From Paracidovorax oryzae ATCC 19882 (GTDB taxonomy: Bacteria > Pseudomonadota > Gammaproteobacteria > Burkholderiales > Burkholderiaceae_C): 64,000 nucleotides of DNA. Both the position numbers and the translations under genes were made by a program. Below are positions 36,072 through 44,441 of this stretch, piece after piece (position 1 is the first letter of the stretch; each line of letters starts with the position of its first letter). The notes under the pieces are model-generated. The model saw nothing but the letters and a program-made list of their open reading frames with translations, did no database searches and was not told where the DNA came from. The stretch is from contig NZ_JMKU01000006.1 in NCBI RefSeq assembly GCF_000687165.1, positions 205,949 through 269,948 on the forward strand, in the 5' to 3' direction.

Positions 36072-36701
36072 ATGATTAATCGCAGATTGCCTATTGAGTT
36101 TCGGGCGAACGACCAGCTCAATTATCTACTGCTGACTGAGTTGGTCCGCCTGATCGAGACAGAAGATGGCTTGGTGCAACTCCTCGAGCACGGTTGCGAT
36201 GCTGAACTCATTGATGGACTAAGGCGTCGTTCCTCTCGCGATCTTCTTGATTTGGCGGCTCGCATGCGGGAGTGGCGAGTCAGCTTCTCGCCCATTGAGA
36301 TGCGTCAGCATCTCAACGGAATCGATCGTCAGCGCCGTGATAGCGAACTCTGCGAATATTTCATTAAAAATGGTGCTTCGCAGCCTTTGGTAGCGCGACT
36401 CTTTAGCAAATCCGCGACAGAGATTCGGAAGCTTCGAGACATATTGGTCGGCGGAGGTGCCGGTGGACGGACTAGGCTCCCACGGGATCTGAGTGTCCGG
36501 GATGAGATCCACCGCGAGTGGTACGAGATATCGCGCGCCGGCTCTGGCATGACATCTCTCCGCGATCGACTATACAAGCTTCATTTGAAATTTTCGGAAT
36601 ACTCGATTGATACGCTGTACTCGACAATCCGCGAATTTGAACGAGGCGACGTAGTTTCGTGCCGAGCCAGGCGCCAAGGCGAGTCCCAAACCGCGGCGTA
36701 A
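36072..36701 (+). CDS. DUF2857-family ICE protein
   Basis: A 209-residue cytoplasmic protein with the pattern of DUF2857: an N-terminal helical block (LNYLLLTELVRLIETEDG) and a central helix-turn-helix-like segment (GASQPLVARLFSKSATEIRKLRDIL). Proteins of this family are almost always encoded just after parB in SPI-7/PFGI-1-type elements, and some resemble DNA-binding regulators. It follows parB by 15 bases. Base composition is lower in GC than flanking chromosomal genes. Confidence 0.75.
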   Translation: MINRRLPIEFRANDQLNYLLLTELVRLIETEDGLVQLLEHGCDAELIDGLRRRSSRDLLDLAARMREWRVSFSPIEMRQHLNGIDRQRRDSELCEYFIKNGASQPLVARLFSKSATEIRKLRDILVGGGAGGRTRLPRDLSVRDEIHREWYEISRAGSGMTSLRDRLYKLHLKFSEYSIDTLYSTIREFERGDVVSCRARRQGESQTAA

Positions 36702-36708
36702 CCGATTT

Positions 36709-36990
36709 ATGGCAGTCGATTATTTCCTCATTGATGCACCTGAAAGCGTACCGGATGAATTTAACGCTTGGGTGGTGGCAAAAAATCGCCATTTCTCGCT
36801 ATTCGATGAGTATATGAGTGCAGGCAGCGATCGAAGGTGCGAAGTTTTGGTGATTGTCTGCGCGGCGAAGGTCGAGGCCGACCGCCTGGAGGGCATTGCC
36901 CGCCGCGCTTGGTTTGCGCTCCATAGACAGAATCTTGATGAGCTCAGCCGCGAACTTGCTGAAAGGCAGCGCAATGAAAATCGGGAATAG
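36709..36990 (+). CDS. Hypothetical ICE protein
   Basis: A 93-residue soluble protein with no recognised domain; it has a mixed alpha/beta N-terminal half (VLVIVCAAKVEADRLEGIARRA) and a charged C-terminus (ELSRELAERQRNENRE). It starts 7 bases after the DUF2857 stop and overlaps the next gene by 17 bases, so it is probably a translated member of the parA operon. Confidence 0.5.
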   Translation: MAVDYFLIDAPESVPDEFNAWVVAKNRHFSLFDEYMSAGSDRRCEVLVIVCAAKVEADRLEGIARRAWFALHRQNLDELSRELAERQRNENRE

Positions 36991-37216
36991 CAATAATGCG
37001 CGGTGGCCCGCGGAAGCACTGGGTGCCTTTGTCATCGCGGCGACGATGTCTATTGGGCTATGCGTGGCTTACTTCGCTTCCATTTATGTGGAGCGGGGTG
37101 AGTTGCCCGCAGATAGTTTGCCTGCCATCAGGTTCGTTGCCCTCGCAATATTTATTCTCGGAACGACTGCGCTGCTCGCATGTCTGGTCTACGTTTGTAA
37201 GAAATATCGCAAGTAG
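36974..37216 (+). CDS. Small two-helix membrane protein of the ICE
   Basis: An 80-residue protein with two predicted membrane helices (about 14-36 and 49-72) and a basic C-terminus (CKKYRK). AAAGG lies upstream of the ATG at 36974. It overlaps the preceding gene by 17 bases. No family is recognised; small inner-membrane proteins in conjugative elements can mediate entry exclusion or regulate transfer, but nothing here shows that. Confidence 0.5.
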   Translation: MKIGNSNNARWPAEALGAFVIAATMSIGLCVAYFASIYVERGELPADSLPAIRFVALAIFILGTTALLACLVYVCKKYRK

Positions 37217-37276
37217 GTTCGGCGGATAAATCTCTGACAGTCCCCGCCCAAATTCGATCCTTTGAAAAGAATCGCC

Positions 37277-37744
37277 ATGCACACGAACCATAATCTGGCC
37301 AGGCCACACAATGAAATGCTTTCCGCAATGCTACTCGAATGGGTTGGGCAAGCGCCGGTGACCATACATCGGGCATTTATCGATTTAACCGGAAATGTTC
37401 TGTGTGCGCTTTGGCTGACCTATGCCTTGGAAAAAGCCAAGGCATGGGAACAGGGCGCTTCCAAGAATGGCCTGGTGGCCATCGACATGACGTCGGCCGA
37501 ATGCGAGCGCGACACAGGCATCACCCGCGCGCAGCAGCAGACCTGTCGCAAGGTGCTGGTGCAGATGGAGATCCTTTCAGAGGTGGGGGGCCAGGGCAGG
37601 GCGATCCAGTACACGCTGAATACGGGCCGCTTGCTCGATCTGCTCATGCGACAAGCGCAGCCGCTCGCGGACGCATTGCGTGTGAGCCGAAGCGATGCTT
37701 CCGCGAGCGATGCCGAGGCAGCGACAACGGCAAATCGGCCGTGA
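37277..37744 (+). CDS. Winged-helix-like ICE protein
   Basis: A 155-residue protein with a winged-helix pattern: TVHRAFIDLTGNVLCALWLTYA-type helix, then DMTSAECERDTGITRAQQQTCRKVLVQMEILSEVGGQGRAIQYTLN. This resembles the repeated modules in the larger protein encoded next, so the two may be paralogous replication or regulatory proteins. The ATG at 37277 is used; an in-frame TTG lies at 37262. It ends 18 bases before the next gene. Confidence 0.6.
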   Translation: MHTNHNLARPHNEMLSAMLLEWVGQAPVTIHRAFIDLTGNVLCALWLTYALEKAKAWEQGASKNGLVAIDMTSAECERDTGITRAQQQTCRKVLVQMEILSEVGGQGRAIQYTLNTGRLLDLLMRQAQPLADALRVSRSDASASDAEAATTANRP

Positions 37745-37762
37745 CGGGCGAGGTGCGACCTG

Positions 37763-39466
37763 GTGCGAGCTACTCCATCACTTCAACCGCCCGCGGCAAC
37801 GAGCCCTCCGCGCGAGGACGCCGGGCCCTCTGTCCAGGAGCAAATCCTTCTTCACCTGGACGAGCGCGGCTACGTCCCGTTCCATCCGACGCTGGCCGAA
37901 AAGTTCGGCCATAAGGCCGCTGTCTTCGTCGGGATGGCGCTGTACTGGACACGGCACAGCCTACGCAATCACCCGCAGCGTAGTGGCTGGTTCAACATGT
38001 CGATCCAGCAGTGGCAGGCTGCCATCGGCATCAGCAGAACAGAGCAGACCACGGTTCGACAGTCGCTGACCGAGTCGGGCGTGCTGGAAGAAATGCTGGT
38101 TGGCCGGCCCGCGGTCATGCACTTCCGCCTCAACGTCTCAGCCCTGGCCAAGGCGCTGGCGCGCTCTGGAGACGACGGCGTTCCAACATGGGACACCGTC
38201 GCAAGCTGGTTTCGCGGATACCACAACTACTACAAGCCGCTTGCTGACATCGCTGGCAGTGTCGGGGCAGGGCTGTACCTGTCTCTTCTGCTGCAATGGC
38301 ATCGCGCGGCAGTCCTCCGTGGCCAACTGAGCAACGGATGCGTCGAAGCGGGTCAGGACGACATCAGCCGCGCATTGTGCCTCGGTCCAAAGGTCCAGCG
38401 GAACGCGCGACTGCGGCTAAAAAAGGCCGGGTTCATCCAGGAAACAGGTCCAGCCGGCGGCCTTGTCCGCGTCAATCTCGACGCGGTGCTCATGTGTCTT
38501 CGCGGCCAGAGCATCAAGCCTCTCAAAGGACTAGCGCGACCGGCCGAGCCTCCAAGCCCGGGCGCGGACGTTACGCAGCCTTTGGCCAAGGACAGAGGTG
38601 TTCGGGCCACACAGGAGCCACACGCGCGAATCGACCTGTCCGGGTTGGCTGCGACTTTTAGGCAGCTTCCCCTTGGCCTACAAGAATGCAATCGGCCCGT
38701 TCCGGCCGCGCGTCCCCGAGATTTGCTGATGTCGATCATGGCGGCCGGCGATCTGCCCGAGGTTGTCGGATTTCGACAAGTTGCGCCGCCTGTTGCAGGT
38801 GGAGTCCCCGCGATCAACGCTAGCGAAAAACCCAAAAGCGACAAGCACTTACGGCGGGAATTCTGGCCGGCACTGGAGGTACCGCCGGTACGGGCAAGGA
38901 ATGCCGTTTCCTGCAAACTTGAGGCTCGCGAGAGTGCCGAAACCTGCATCCAAGTTTTGCCCTTTCCTGCAACCTATATACAAGGGGATTCATTACAAAC
39001 TACTACTACCGGTAGTAGTAGTGGACCGGAAAGCACTGCAGCCGAAGGAACGAACCCGGACGGCCTGGTTTTCCCGGAAGCGCTCTCCCTTGCGCAGGTG
39101 GAGGGCATCCAGCAACTGCTCGCCCGTGTGGAAGTCGAACATCGCCAGTTGGTGCTGGATGAGCTCGCCGGCCGGATGAGCGGCCATACGCCGATCAAGA
39201 GCCCCGTTGGATGGGTCAGCGGCCTGGTGCAACGCATGGCCGAAGGGCCTGTTGTCTTCGCCCACGCCGACCAGGTCGCGACAGACCGCCGCATGCGTGT
39301 CAAGCTGAGGGAAAGGGCCGAGAGGCCGGCCCCCGGTCCTGCGTCCTTGGCATCCCGCCAAGTGACCGTTGACCCCGGCGCCGCGGCGCGCGCTGCCGCC
39401 GAGCGCGAAAAGATTCGACTGCTGACCGAAGAAATGCGCGGCGGCCGGTTCAGGAGAGCCAAGTGA
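37763..39466 (+). CDS. Replication-initiation-like protein with duplicated winged helices (STY4528-like C-terminus)
   Basis: A 567-residue protein from a GTG start. Two tandem winged-helix modules are visible: residues about 45-120 (ALYWTRHSLRN, FNMSIQQWQAAIGISRTEQTTVRQSLTESGVLEE) and about 165-240 (LLLQWHRAAVLRG, EAGQDDISRALCLGPKVQRNARLRLKKAGFIQE). A low-complexity linker leads to a C-terminal domain (HRQLVLDELAGRMSG, then SPVGWVSGLVQRMAEG) like that of STY4528-type ICE replication proteins. It precedes a 36-bp repeat array that could be its binding site. A replication role is inferred from position and fold. Confidence 0.6.
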   Translation: MRATPSLQPPAATSPPREDAGPSVQEQILLHLDERGYVPFHPTLAEKFGHKAAVFVGMALYWTRHSLRNHPQRSGWFNMSIQQWQAAIGISRTEQTTVRQSLTESGVLEEMLVGRPAVMHFRLNVSALAKALARSGDDGVPTWDTVASWFRGYHNYYKPLADIAGSVGAGLYLSLLLQWHRAAVLRGQLSNGCVEAGQDDISRALCLGPKVQRNARLRLKKAGFIQETGPAGGLVRVNLDAVLMCLRGQSIKPLKGLARPAEPPSPGADVTQPLAKDRGVRATQEPHARIDLSGLAATFRQLPLGLQECNRPVPAARPRDLLMSIMAAGDLPEVVGFRQVAPPVAGGVPAINASEKPKSDKHLRREFWPALEVPPVRARNAVSCKLEARESAETCIQVLPFPATYIQGDSLQTTTTGSSSGPESTAAEGTNPDGLVFPEALSLAQVEGIQQLLARVEVEHRQLVLDELAGRMSGHTPIKSPVGWVSGLVQRMAEGPVVFAHADQVATDRRMRVKLRERAERPAPGPASLASRQVTVDPGAAARAAAEREKIRLLTEEMRGGRFRRAK

Positions 39467-39668
39467 CGCGCTCATCCGCAGATATCACCCGTTGTAGGGC
39501 TGCTGGAGCTTTGCGCCGATACCAGGAGGGTCAAGTCGCGCCGGTTGGCGACCGTCGCAGCGCATCCCAAGCCGCATCGCGCGTTGTCGGGCACAAAGGA
39601 TGTCAGAACGTCACGCACGGTACTCGTCATCACGCAAGCCAAAAAGACTCACGTCGTAACCGTGACCC

Positions 39669-39776
39669 CGTGACCCAAAACGGGTTACACGGTAAGGCTT
39701 ACCGCGTGACCCAAAACGGGTTACCTGGTACCCGTTACCACGTGACCCAAAACGGGTTACACGGTGCCCTGCACCA
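39669..39776 (+). repeat. Three 36-bp tandem repeats with an exact 20-bp core, candidate iterons
   Basis: CGTGACCCAAAACGGGTTAC occurs perfectly at 39669, 39705 and 39741, an exact 36-base period. The core is itself a near palindrome (GTGACCC/GGGTTAC). The 16 bases between cores differ in sequence, but each forms its own palindrome, for instance CGGTAAG-G-CTTACCG in unit 1 and GGTGC-CCT-GCACC in unit 3. Degenerate units flank both sides. The array follows the replication-like gene, as replication-origin iterons do. The plus frame from GTG 39463 to 39918 (151 codons) reads through and gives a 12-residue repeat around VTQNGL; whether it is translated is unclear. Confidence 0.75.
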
Positions 39777-39936
39777 CGTATGTCGGAAAGACACACATGC
39801 CATTCGAGGCTATGTGTTCTTGAGGCAATCAATGACTGCCCGCCCACAGTCCAATTTAAAAGATCCCCCGAGCGGAGGATCGCGACCGGTTTGCCAAGCC
39901 GGATTTTCATTGCAATAGAACTGATCAGGAAACCCT

Positions 39937-40395
39937 ATGACAGGTACTCAACTCTTCGCACAGCTCGTCCAGCGATTCCAAAACTACACGGATGCAGCCG
40001 TGTTATGGGTTTTACTGAAGGAGGAAGCGGATGTTCGTGAGCACAGCACGACAGCCGGTTCAATGGCGCACGAGCAACTGTGCGGCACCGCTCGCCCTAC
40101 TACCGTTCAGCGGTCATTTCAGCGGCTTGAACTGATGCGGTTCATTTCCGTACGTACTCATAAAAATACGAAGACGCTCATCACTGTTGACCGGGAGGCC
40201 GTTCTCGAATTTCTTAGGCAGCCATTGGCAGAGCGCTTGCCTGCGCTCAGTGATAAACAGTTTTCTTTCCTTGAGGCTTGGAATGGTGAAGCCGTTTCAC
40301 CCAACAGCCAGAACGAAGCCATTCCTACGGTGGCCAGTGATAACGCATTGATCTCACATTCGGCGCCGTCCTCGTCCGAGCCAATCACACACTGA
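39937..40395 (+). CDS. Winged-helix DNA-binding-like ICE protein
   Basis: A 152-residue protein with AGGA six bases before the ATG. The first 90 residues look like a winged helix (AVLWVLLKEEADVREHSTTAGSMAHEQLCGTARPTTVQRSFQRLELMRFISVRTHKN), and the C-terminal 60 are low-complexity and acidic. It is directly downstream of the 36-bp repeat array and 24 bases before the PFL_4669-family gene. It may regulate or initiate at the array; the function is inferred. Confidence 0.55.
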   Translation: MTGTQLFAQLVQRFQNYTDAAVLWVLLKEEADVREHSTTAGSMAHEQLCGTARPTTVQRSFQRLELMRFISVRTHKNTKTLITVDREAVLEFLRQPLAERLPALSDKQFSFLEAWNGEAVSPNSQNEAIPTVASDNALISHSAPSSSEPITH

Positions 40396-40419
40396 ACGCC
40401 AAACCAAAGGAGAACCTGC

Positions 40420-41547
40420 ATGGCAACTACAAAAAAAAGCGTCGAGGCTGTAGCCCCGAACTTTGCGCCGGAAGGCTTGGCCGCGTTACTGAAACCCACG
40501 CTGGCATTTGAAAAAGAGCCCGACTCACCATTTTCTGACGGCTATTCGATCCGCCGCGAAGAGCAGGTGCTGGCCGAGTACATCGCGGCTGGGGCATCGC
40601 CAGACGACCCTCTGTTCGATCGATACGCCGAACTGGAGGACCGTCGGGAGCGGCTGCAGCAGATGCAGAGCGAGCGAGATGCCCAGCGCGGTGCAGACGT
40701 CGTGGCCACCCGATCGGAGGCTGCGGGACTTGATGCCATCGGTGGCCTGGTAGATGACGGGCTGGACCAGATGACGATCCACACGATTGAGGCGTACCGG
40801 ATGTTCCTCGGTCGTAGCAGGGATGCCGCCAATCGGATCAACCCCATCATCGGCGGCAAGCGGGTCGCCTCGTGCCTTCGCAACCTGTGGATGCTGACGG
40901 GCAACGACAACCCCTACGCGGAGTGGGCGCTGCTGCGGCATGAGCACGGGATCAACGAGGTCCACAAGCATCTCCAGGCCGCGATAGTCAAGGCCGAGGA
41001 CATGCTGGATCAGCAGCGCAAGCGTGGCCTGGTGCTTGCCGTCCTTTCGTCGTCCAGCCCGATGACTGTGAACCTGGGTTTTCGCAGTCCTTATGGCTAC
41101 GCCATTTCGATGCTGATGGTGGACTACGACCACTACGTACGGCTGCAGAAGACGCTGCAGCGCAAGAACCTGCTCTCCGACGACGAGGTCCGCGAAATCC
41201 TCCGGAAAGCCCAGCGGGCGATCCTGAACGTCTTCTACGGAACCGCGCGCTTCGATCGCTGGCTCAGCCGCCCGGAGATTCGTGCGCTGAACCGCAGCGA
41301 CTGGGTCAGCAGTGACGAGGATGCGGCAAAGCGACTGCAGTTCGCGGTGTCCACCTTCGGCCCCGTCCCCGCGGCGGTCTACAAGGCCACCATCTCCCCG
41401 TCGCATTCCCGTCGTCGCTACTCGCTGAGCGAAGCAGAGCAGGCGGTGCTGAAGCAAGTCGGCGAGCAACTTGAAGCTGCTGAACAGGCCGAGCTCGAAG
41501 CTGGGGCAACGTCTGCTCCGGCCGAGGATGCCGCAGTCACCTCTTGA
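40420..41547 (+). CDS. PFL_4669-family integrating conjugative element protein
   Basis: A 375-residue protein placed in the PFL_4669 family of ICE proteins by its central block (RINPIIGGKRVASCLRNLWMLTGNDNPYAEWALLRHEHGINE) and by synteny with DUF3158 and SSB genes. AAGGAGAA precedes the ATG. Members are conserved in the replication/stability module of PFGI-1-type elements; their biochemical role is not known. The C-terminal 50 residues are acidic. Confidence 0.8.
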   Translation: MATTKKSVEAVAPNFAPEGLAALLKPTLAFEKEPDSPFSDGYSIRREEQVLAEYIAAGASPDDPLFDRYAELEDRRERLQQMQSERDAQRGADVVATRSEAAGLDAIGGLVDDGLDQMTIHTIEAYRMFLGRSRDAANRINPIIGGKRVASCLRNLWMLTGNDNPYAEWALLRHEHGINEVHKHLQAAIVKAEDMLDQQRKRGLVLAVLSSSSPMTVNLGFRSPYGYAISMLMVDYDHYVRLQKTLQRKNLLSDDEVREILRKAQRAILNVFYGTARFDRWLSRPEIRALNRSDWVSSDEDAAKRLQFAVSTFGPVPAAVYKATISPSHSRRRYSLSEAEQAVLKQVGEQLEAAEQAELEAGATSAPAEDAAVTS

Positions 41548-41592
41548 AGCATCGCGCATGAGCATGGTGCAGCGGTCATGAAAGGGGAGCGA

Positions 41593-42102
41593 ATGAAAGG
41601 ATCGGTTGGGAAAGGGCAGACGGATCTCATCGGATCCGAGCATGCCGTCAACCACGTGCTGTGGGCAAGACGAGCCGCAGAGGACCAGACCTGTCAAAAC
41701 CCGATTGACGCAAAGGCCCTTACGGGTAGGGGCACCCTTGCCCACCTGCGCCAGCAAGTTGCCACCCTCGACGCTGCCGTGCTGGACATGCGCGAACTGG
41801 CCGCGAAGTCCAAGAGTGTCATCGGCCTGCGCGCATACCTGGTCGTCCACCAACGGTCGCACAGCGGCTACATGTTCCTGCGGTGGCGCGAACGATCGTC
41901 CAGTCGCCACCTGCCGTGGGAGGAGGCCGAGCGTCTGGACCATGGCTCACGCCAACTCAACGAGTGGTGCCGGACCGCGTCTCGGCTCGCACAGGAAATC
42001 AACGCGCGTCACCTCAGCGCACGCGAGGCGATCAAGCGCATCCGTGACCAGGTGGAACAGTCCGAACCGTTCATGTTTCCGAGATCACCAATCTCGGTGT
42101 AA
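41593..42102 (+). CDS. DUF3158-family ICE protein
   Basis: A 169-residue cytoplasmic protein. The block VIGLRAYLVVHQRSHSGYMFLRWRERSSSRHLPWEEA, followed by a helical C-terminus with many Arg and Glu residues, matches DUF3158. The ATG at 41593 has AGGGGAG upstream; 41578 is an alternative. DUF3158 genes lie between the PFL_4669-family and SSB genes in related elements, as here. Confidence 0.78.
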   Translation: MKGSVGKGQTDLIGSEHAVNHVLWARRAAEDQTCQNPIDAKALTGRGTLAHLRQQVATLDAAVLDMRELAAKSKSVIGLRAYLVVHQRSHSGYMFLRWRERSSSRHLPWEEAERLDHGSRQLNEWCRTASRLAQEINARHLSAREAIKRIRDQVEQSEPFMFPRSPISV

Positions 42103-42169
42103 GTCTCATCGCGAGTACGGACCTGGTGCAGCCGTGCCCGCGAATCTCAACGCACCGTGGAGCAACGCA

Positions 42170-42568
42170 ATGCAGAACCTTTTCATCGGCAAGGGCAACC
42201 TGGCCAACTCGCCCGAACTTCGACAGCTCACGGGCAGGAACGGCGACTTCGAGGTGGCATCAATGCGCGTCTACTTCGGTCGGTATGGGCAGACGGAGGA
42301 CGGCGAGGTGGAGCAGGTCGGCGGCTTCTGGCGCGAAGTCGAGATCTACGGCCAGAAGGCTCGCGACGTCGCTCGCCACCTGCGGAGGGGAGCCCGCGTC
42401 CTGGTCATCGGCGAGGAACGGGAATTCACTGCCCGTGGCGACAACGGCGAGGTAGAGGTCATCAAGGTGGTGGCCGAGGACGTGGCACTCCAGCTCACGC
42501 GCATCGAGCAGATCGTGTTCAAGGCACGGCGCGATGCAACGGAGCCGGAAGGTGAAGTTCCTGCCTGA
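42170..42568 (+). CDS. ssb: Single-stranded DNA-binding protein (ICE type)
   Basis: A 132-residue OB-fold protein. Diagnostic parts are NLFIGKGNLANSPELRQL at the start, GGFWREVEIYGQKARDVARHLRRGARVLVIGEE and FTARGDNGEVEVIKVVAEDVALQL. It coats single-stranded DNA during element replication or conjugative transfer. The ATG at 42170 has GGAG 7 bases upstream; longer frames upstream overlap the DUF3158 gene and are rejected. Confidence 0.88.
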   Translation: MQNLFIGKGNLANSPELRQLTGRNGDFEVASMRVYFGRYGQTEDGEVEQVGGFWREVEIYGQKARDVARHLRRGARVLVIGEEREFTARGDNGEVEVIKVVAEDVALQLTRIEQIVFKARRDATEPEGEVPA

Positions 42569-42641
42569 GGGGCGTCCTGCGCCAGAACACCGAGCCCCAA
42601 CGCATCAGCGTTGGGCATCCGAACATCCACTGGAGCAAGTG

Positions 42642-42893
42642 ATGAGTGAGCAAGATTTCCAACAGCGGGTTGATGCATGTCTGCGCGACCCGCTTGCCAG
42701 TACCGATCGCCTCACCGCCATTGCCGCGCTCGCGAATGCGAGGCCATCTCTCCGGCAGGACGCGGAACATGCAGCAAGGCCGATCGTGATTGGCGAGTCC
42801 ACCCCTCTCACGCGCACCTTTCTCGCTCGGGTTTGGAGCGCAATGCAGTCGCTGCTGCAAAAGCGCGCCGCTGCCCGCGCGATCAAATGCTGA
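42642..42893 (+). CDS. Small hypothetical ICE protein
   Basis: An 83-residue protein (MSEQDFQQRVDACLRDPLAS start) of helical, charged composition ending in a basic segment (LLQKRAAARAIKC). GGAG lies before the ATG. Its 5' leader holds a perfect hairpin, CCCAACGC-ATCA-GCGTTGGG (42596-42615), like those preceding genes further right. No family is recognised. Confidence 0.5.
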   Translation: MSEQDFQQRVDACLRDPLASTDRLTAIAALANARPSLRQDAEHAARPIVIGESTPLTRTFLARVWSAMQSLLQKRAAARAIKC

Positions 42894-42901
42894 GGCATCT
42901 C

Positions 42902-44080
42902 ATGAAATTTCATCGAACGCTGTTGCAGGCACTCGCCTGCGTCGCCGCCGCCACGACATCCACCTGGGCCGGCCCAATCGTGGTCACACCAGGCTCGCTC
43001 TCCAGCTACGTGTACTACCCGCCAGTTGCCGGGGCCGGAGGTTCAGCGACAGGAGGAACAGGGGAGGACGTGTCTACGCTCCAGAGGTGCGTCTGGACGC
43101 CTTCCCAGGGCGATCAGACCGTCACGGTCAATCCCGGGTATGACTACAAGAAGGACATCACCGTGTACTACCGGCTCGCCGGGGGTGACGGTGGCGCAGG
43201 CTACACCGGGGGTGGGGGCGGCTCGTCCGCGATCATCTTGAACGGCGCGAAGGTAGCTGTCGGCCCAGGCGGGGCGGGCGGATCGCGCGCCCCTGAGGTG
43301 ACCGGCGTGTTCAAGGTGAAGGTTGGCGACACCCTGCGCTTCGTCACTGGGGGCGGGGGAGGCGCAGGGCTGACGAAGTCTGGCTTCGCGATCGGTGGTG
43401 GGGGAGGAGCGGGCTACACAGGGGGCGGCGGTGGCGGATCACTCGGTTCGCGGTCCGTGTCTGCCTCGGACTACCCGGCGATCGCAGGGAAGGGCGGCGG
43501 CGATGGCCCAGGTGCTGGTGGTTACGCGTCTGGCGCCATGGCGGGCACGCCTGGCCTCAACATGCAAGGCGGCGTAGGGACCTATCCGGACGGCAGTTCT
43601 GCACCCTACGGCTCGCAGGCAGATAACTACAGCGGAAGCCTCTCCTATTACAGCGACTTCTACAAATACTTCTCCGGACTCAAGTTTCCCGCTACGCCCG
43701 CCACGATGGGAGCGCCCGTAGGGAGTGCAGATTCGAATTTCACTACATTTGGCGGGGGAGGCGGCCGGCTGGCATCCGGCGGATCTGTTGCTATTCAATT
43801 CAATTTTGTCTACTGCCAGAATGCTGCCAGTAGCTTTCAAGCGACTCGCGATTCGGTTGAAATAAGCGACAACGGGCAATGCTATTCAAATTTCAATCGC
43901 TATAGCTACGTATTGGCGAAAACGGAGCAGTTTCCGCAACCCACCTCATCCCTTGCGCTCACAAGGAAATATCCGGATGTAAACAATAATAGTAATCAAC
44001 CGATTATTGTTGCATCTGGATCTCTGCCAGGCCAAATCGTCACCATGTACCAAGCACCCGTATGCGGTGTCTTCAATTAA
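42902..44080 (+). CDS. Secreted glycine-rich protein of unknown function
   Basis: A 392-residue exported protein with a signal peptide (QALACVAAATTSTWAGP). The centre (about residues 95-290) is extremely Gly-rich with short tracts such as GGGGGSS and GGGGGAGYTGGGGGG between beta-strand-like segments; the C-terminal third contains two or more Cys and less Gly. The composition resembles glycine-rich surface proteins and tail-fibre-like lectins. Its place among ICE replication genes is unexpected for an exported protein; a surface role during mating is possible but unproven. The 3' part is lower in GC. Confidence 0.55.
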   Translation: MKFHRTLLQALACVAAATTSTWAGPIVVTPGSLSSYVYYPPVAGAGGSATGGTGEDVSTLQRCVWTPSQGDQTVTVNPGYDYKKDITVYYRLAGGDGGAGYTGGGGGSSAIILNGAKVAVGPGGAGGSRAPEVTGVFKVKVGDTLRFVTGGGGGAGLTKSGFAIGGGGGAGYTGGGGGGSLGSRSVSASDYPAIAGKGGGDGPGAGGYASGAMAGTPGLNMQGGVGTYPDGSSAPYGSQADNYSGSLSYYSDFYKYFSGLKFPATPATMGAPVGSADSNFTTFGGGGGRLASGGSVAIQFNFVYCQNAASSFQATRDSVEISDNGQCYSNFNRYSYVLAKTEQFPQPTSSLALTRKYPDVNNNSNQPIIVASGSLPGQIVTMYQAPVCGVFN

Positions 44081-44095
44081 AGTGAGGTGAGCCGG

Positions 44096-44401
44096 ATGGA
44101 TCAAAAATTTACCATCAACCTGCTGATTCGGCAGGTCGAAGAATACGCCGCAGGCAAAATCGGCGACGTGGCGCGCGGTTCAGAGACCCCACGTCTTGCC
44201 GCACTGCTGATGCAGAAATATGGGCGTGGCATCGTGGACGCGGTGGCCGTGGTCTTCGACGATCCGCGCATTGCTGACCCTATCTCGACGGCCGTGGACG
44301 AAGCCACATCGGAGATCGACCCGGCATGGCGCGAACATGATCGCGAGCGTTGGGCAGGTTTCCGATCCGACGTCACCTGCATCGGACGGACTGCAGGGTG
44401 A
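44096..44401 (+). CDS. Hypothetical ICE protein
   Basis: A 101-residue acidic protein (MDQKFTINLLIRQVEEYAAGK start). GAGGTGA lies upstream of the ATG at 44096, which is preferred over a GTG at 44087. Mostly helical, with no family recognised. It is separated by 15 bases from the glycine-rich protein gene and just precedes the SNF2 helicase. Confidence 0.5.
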   Translation: MDQKFTINLLIRQVEEYAAGKIGDVARGSETPRLAALLMQKYGRGIVDAVAVVFDDPRIADPISTAVDEATSEIDPAWREHDRERWAGFRSDVTCIGRTAG

Positions 44402-44441
44402 GCGCGCAGTGGACCGCTATGGCGCGCTCGCAGGGGGCCAA

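Noticed and set aside
39669..39776. CRISPR array
   Set aside because: Only three units; the 20-bp core with 16-bp intervals is too short, intervals are palindromic rather than unrelated spacers, and no cas gene is near.
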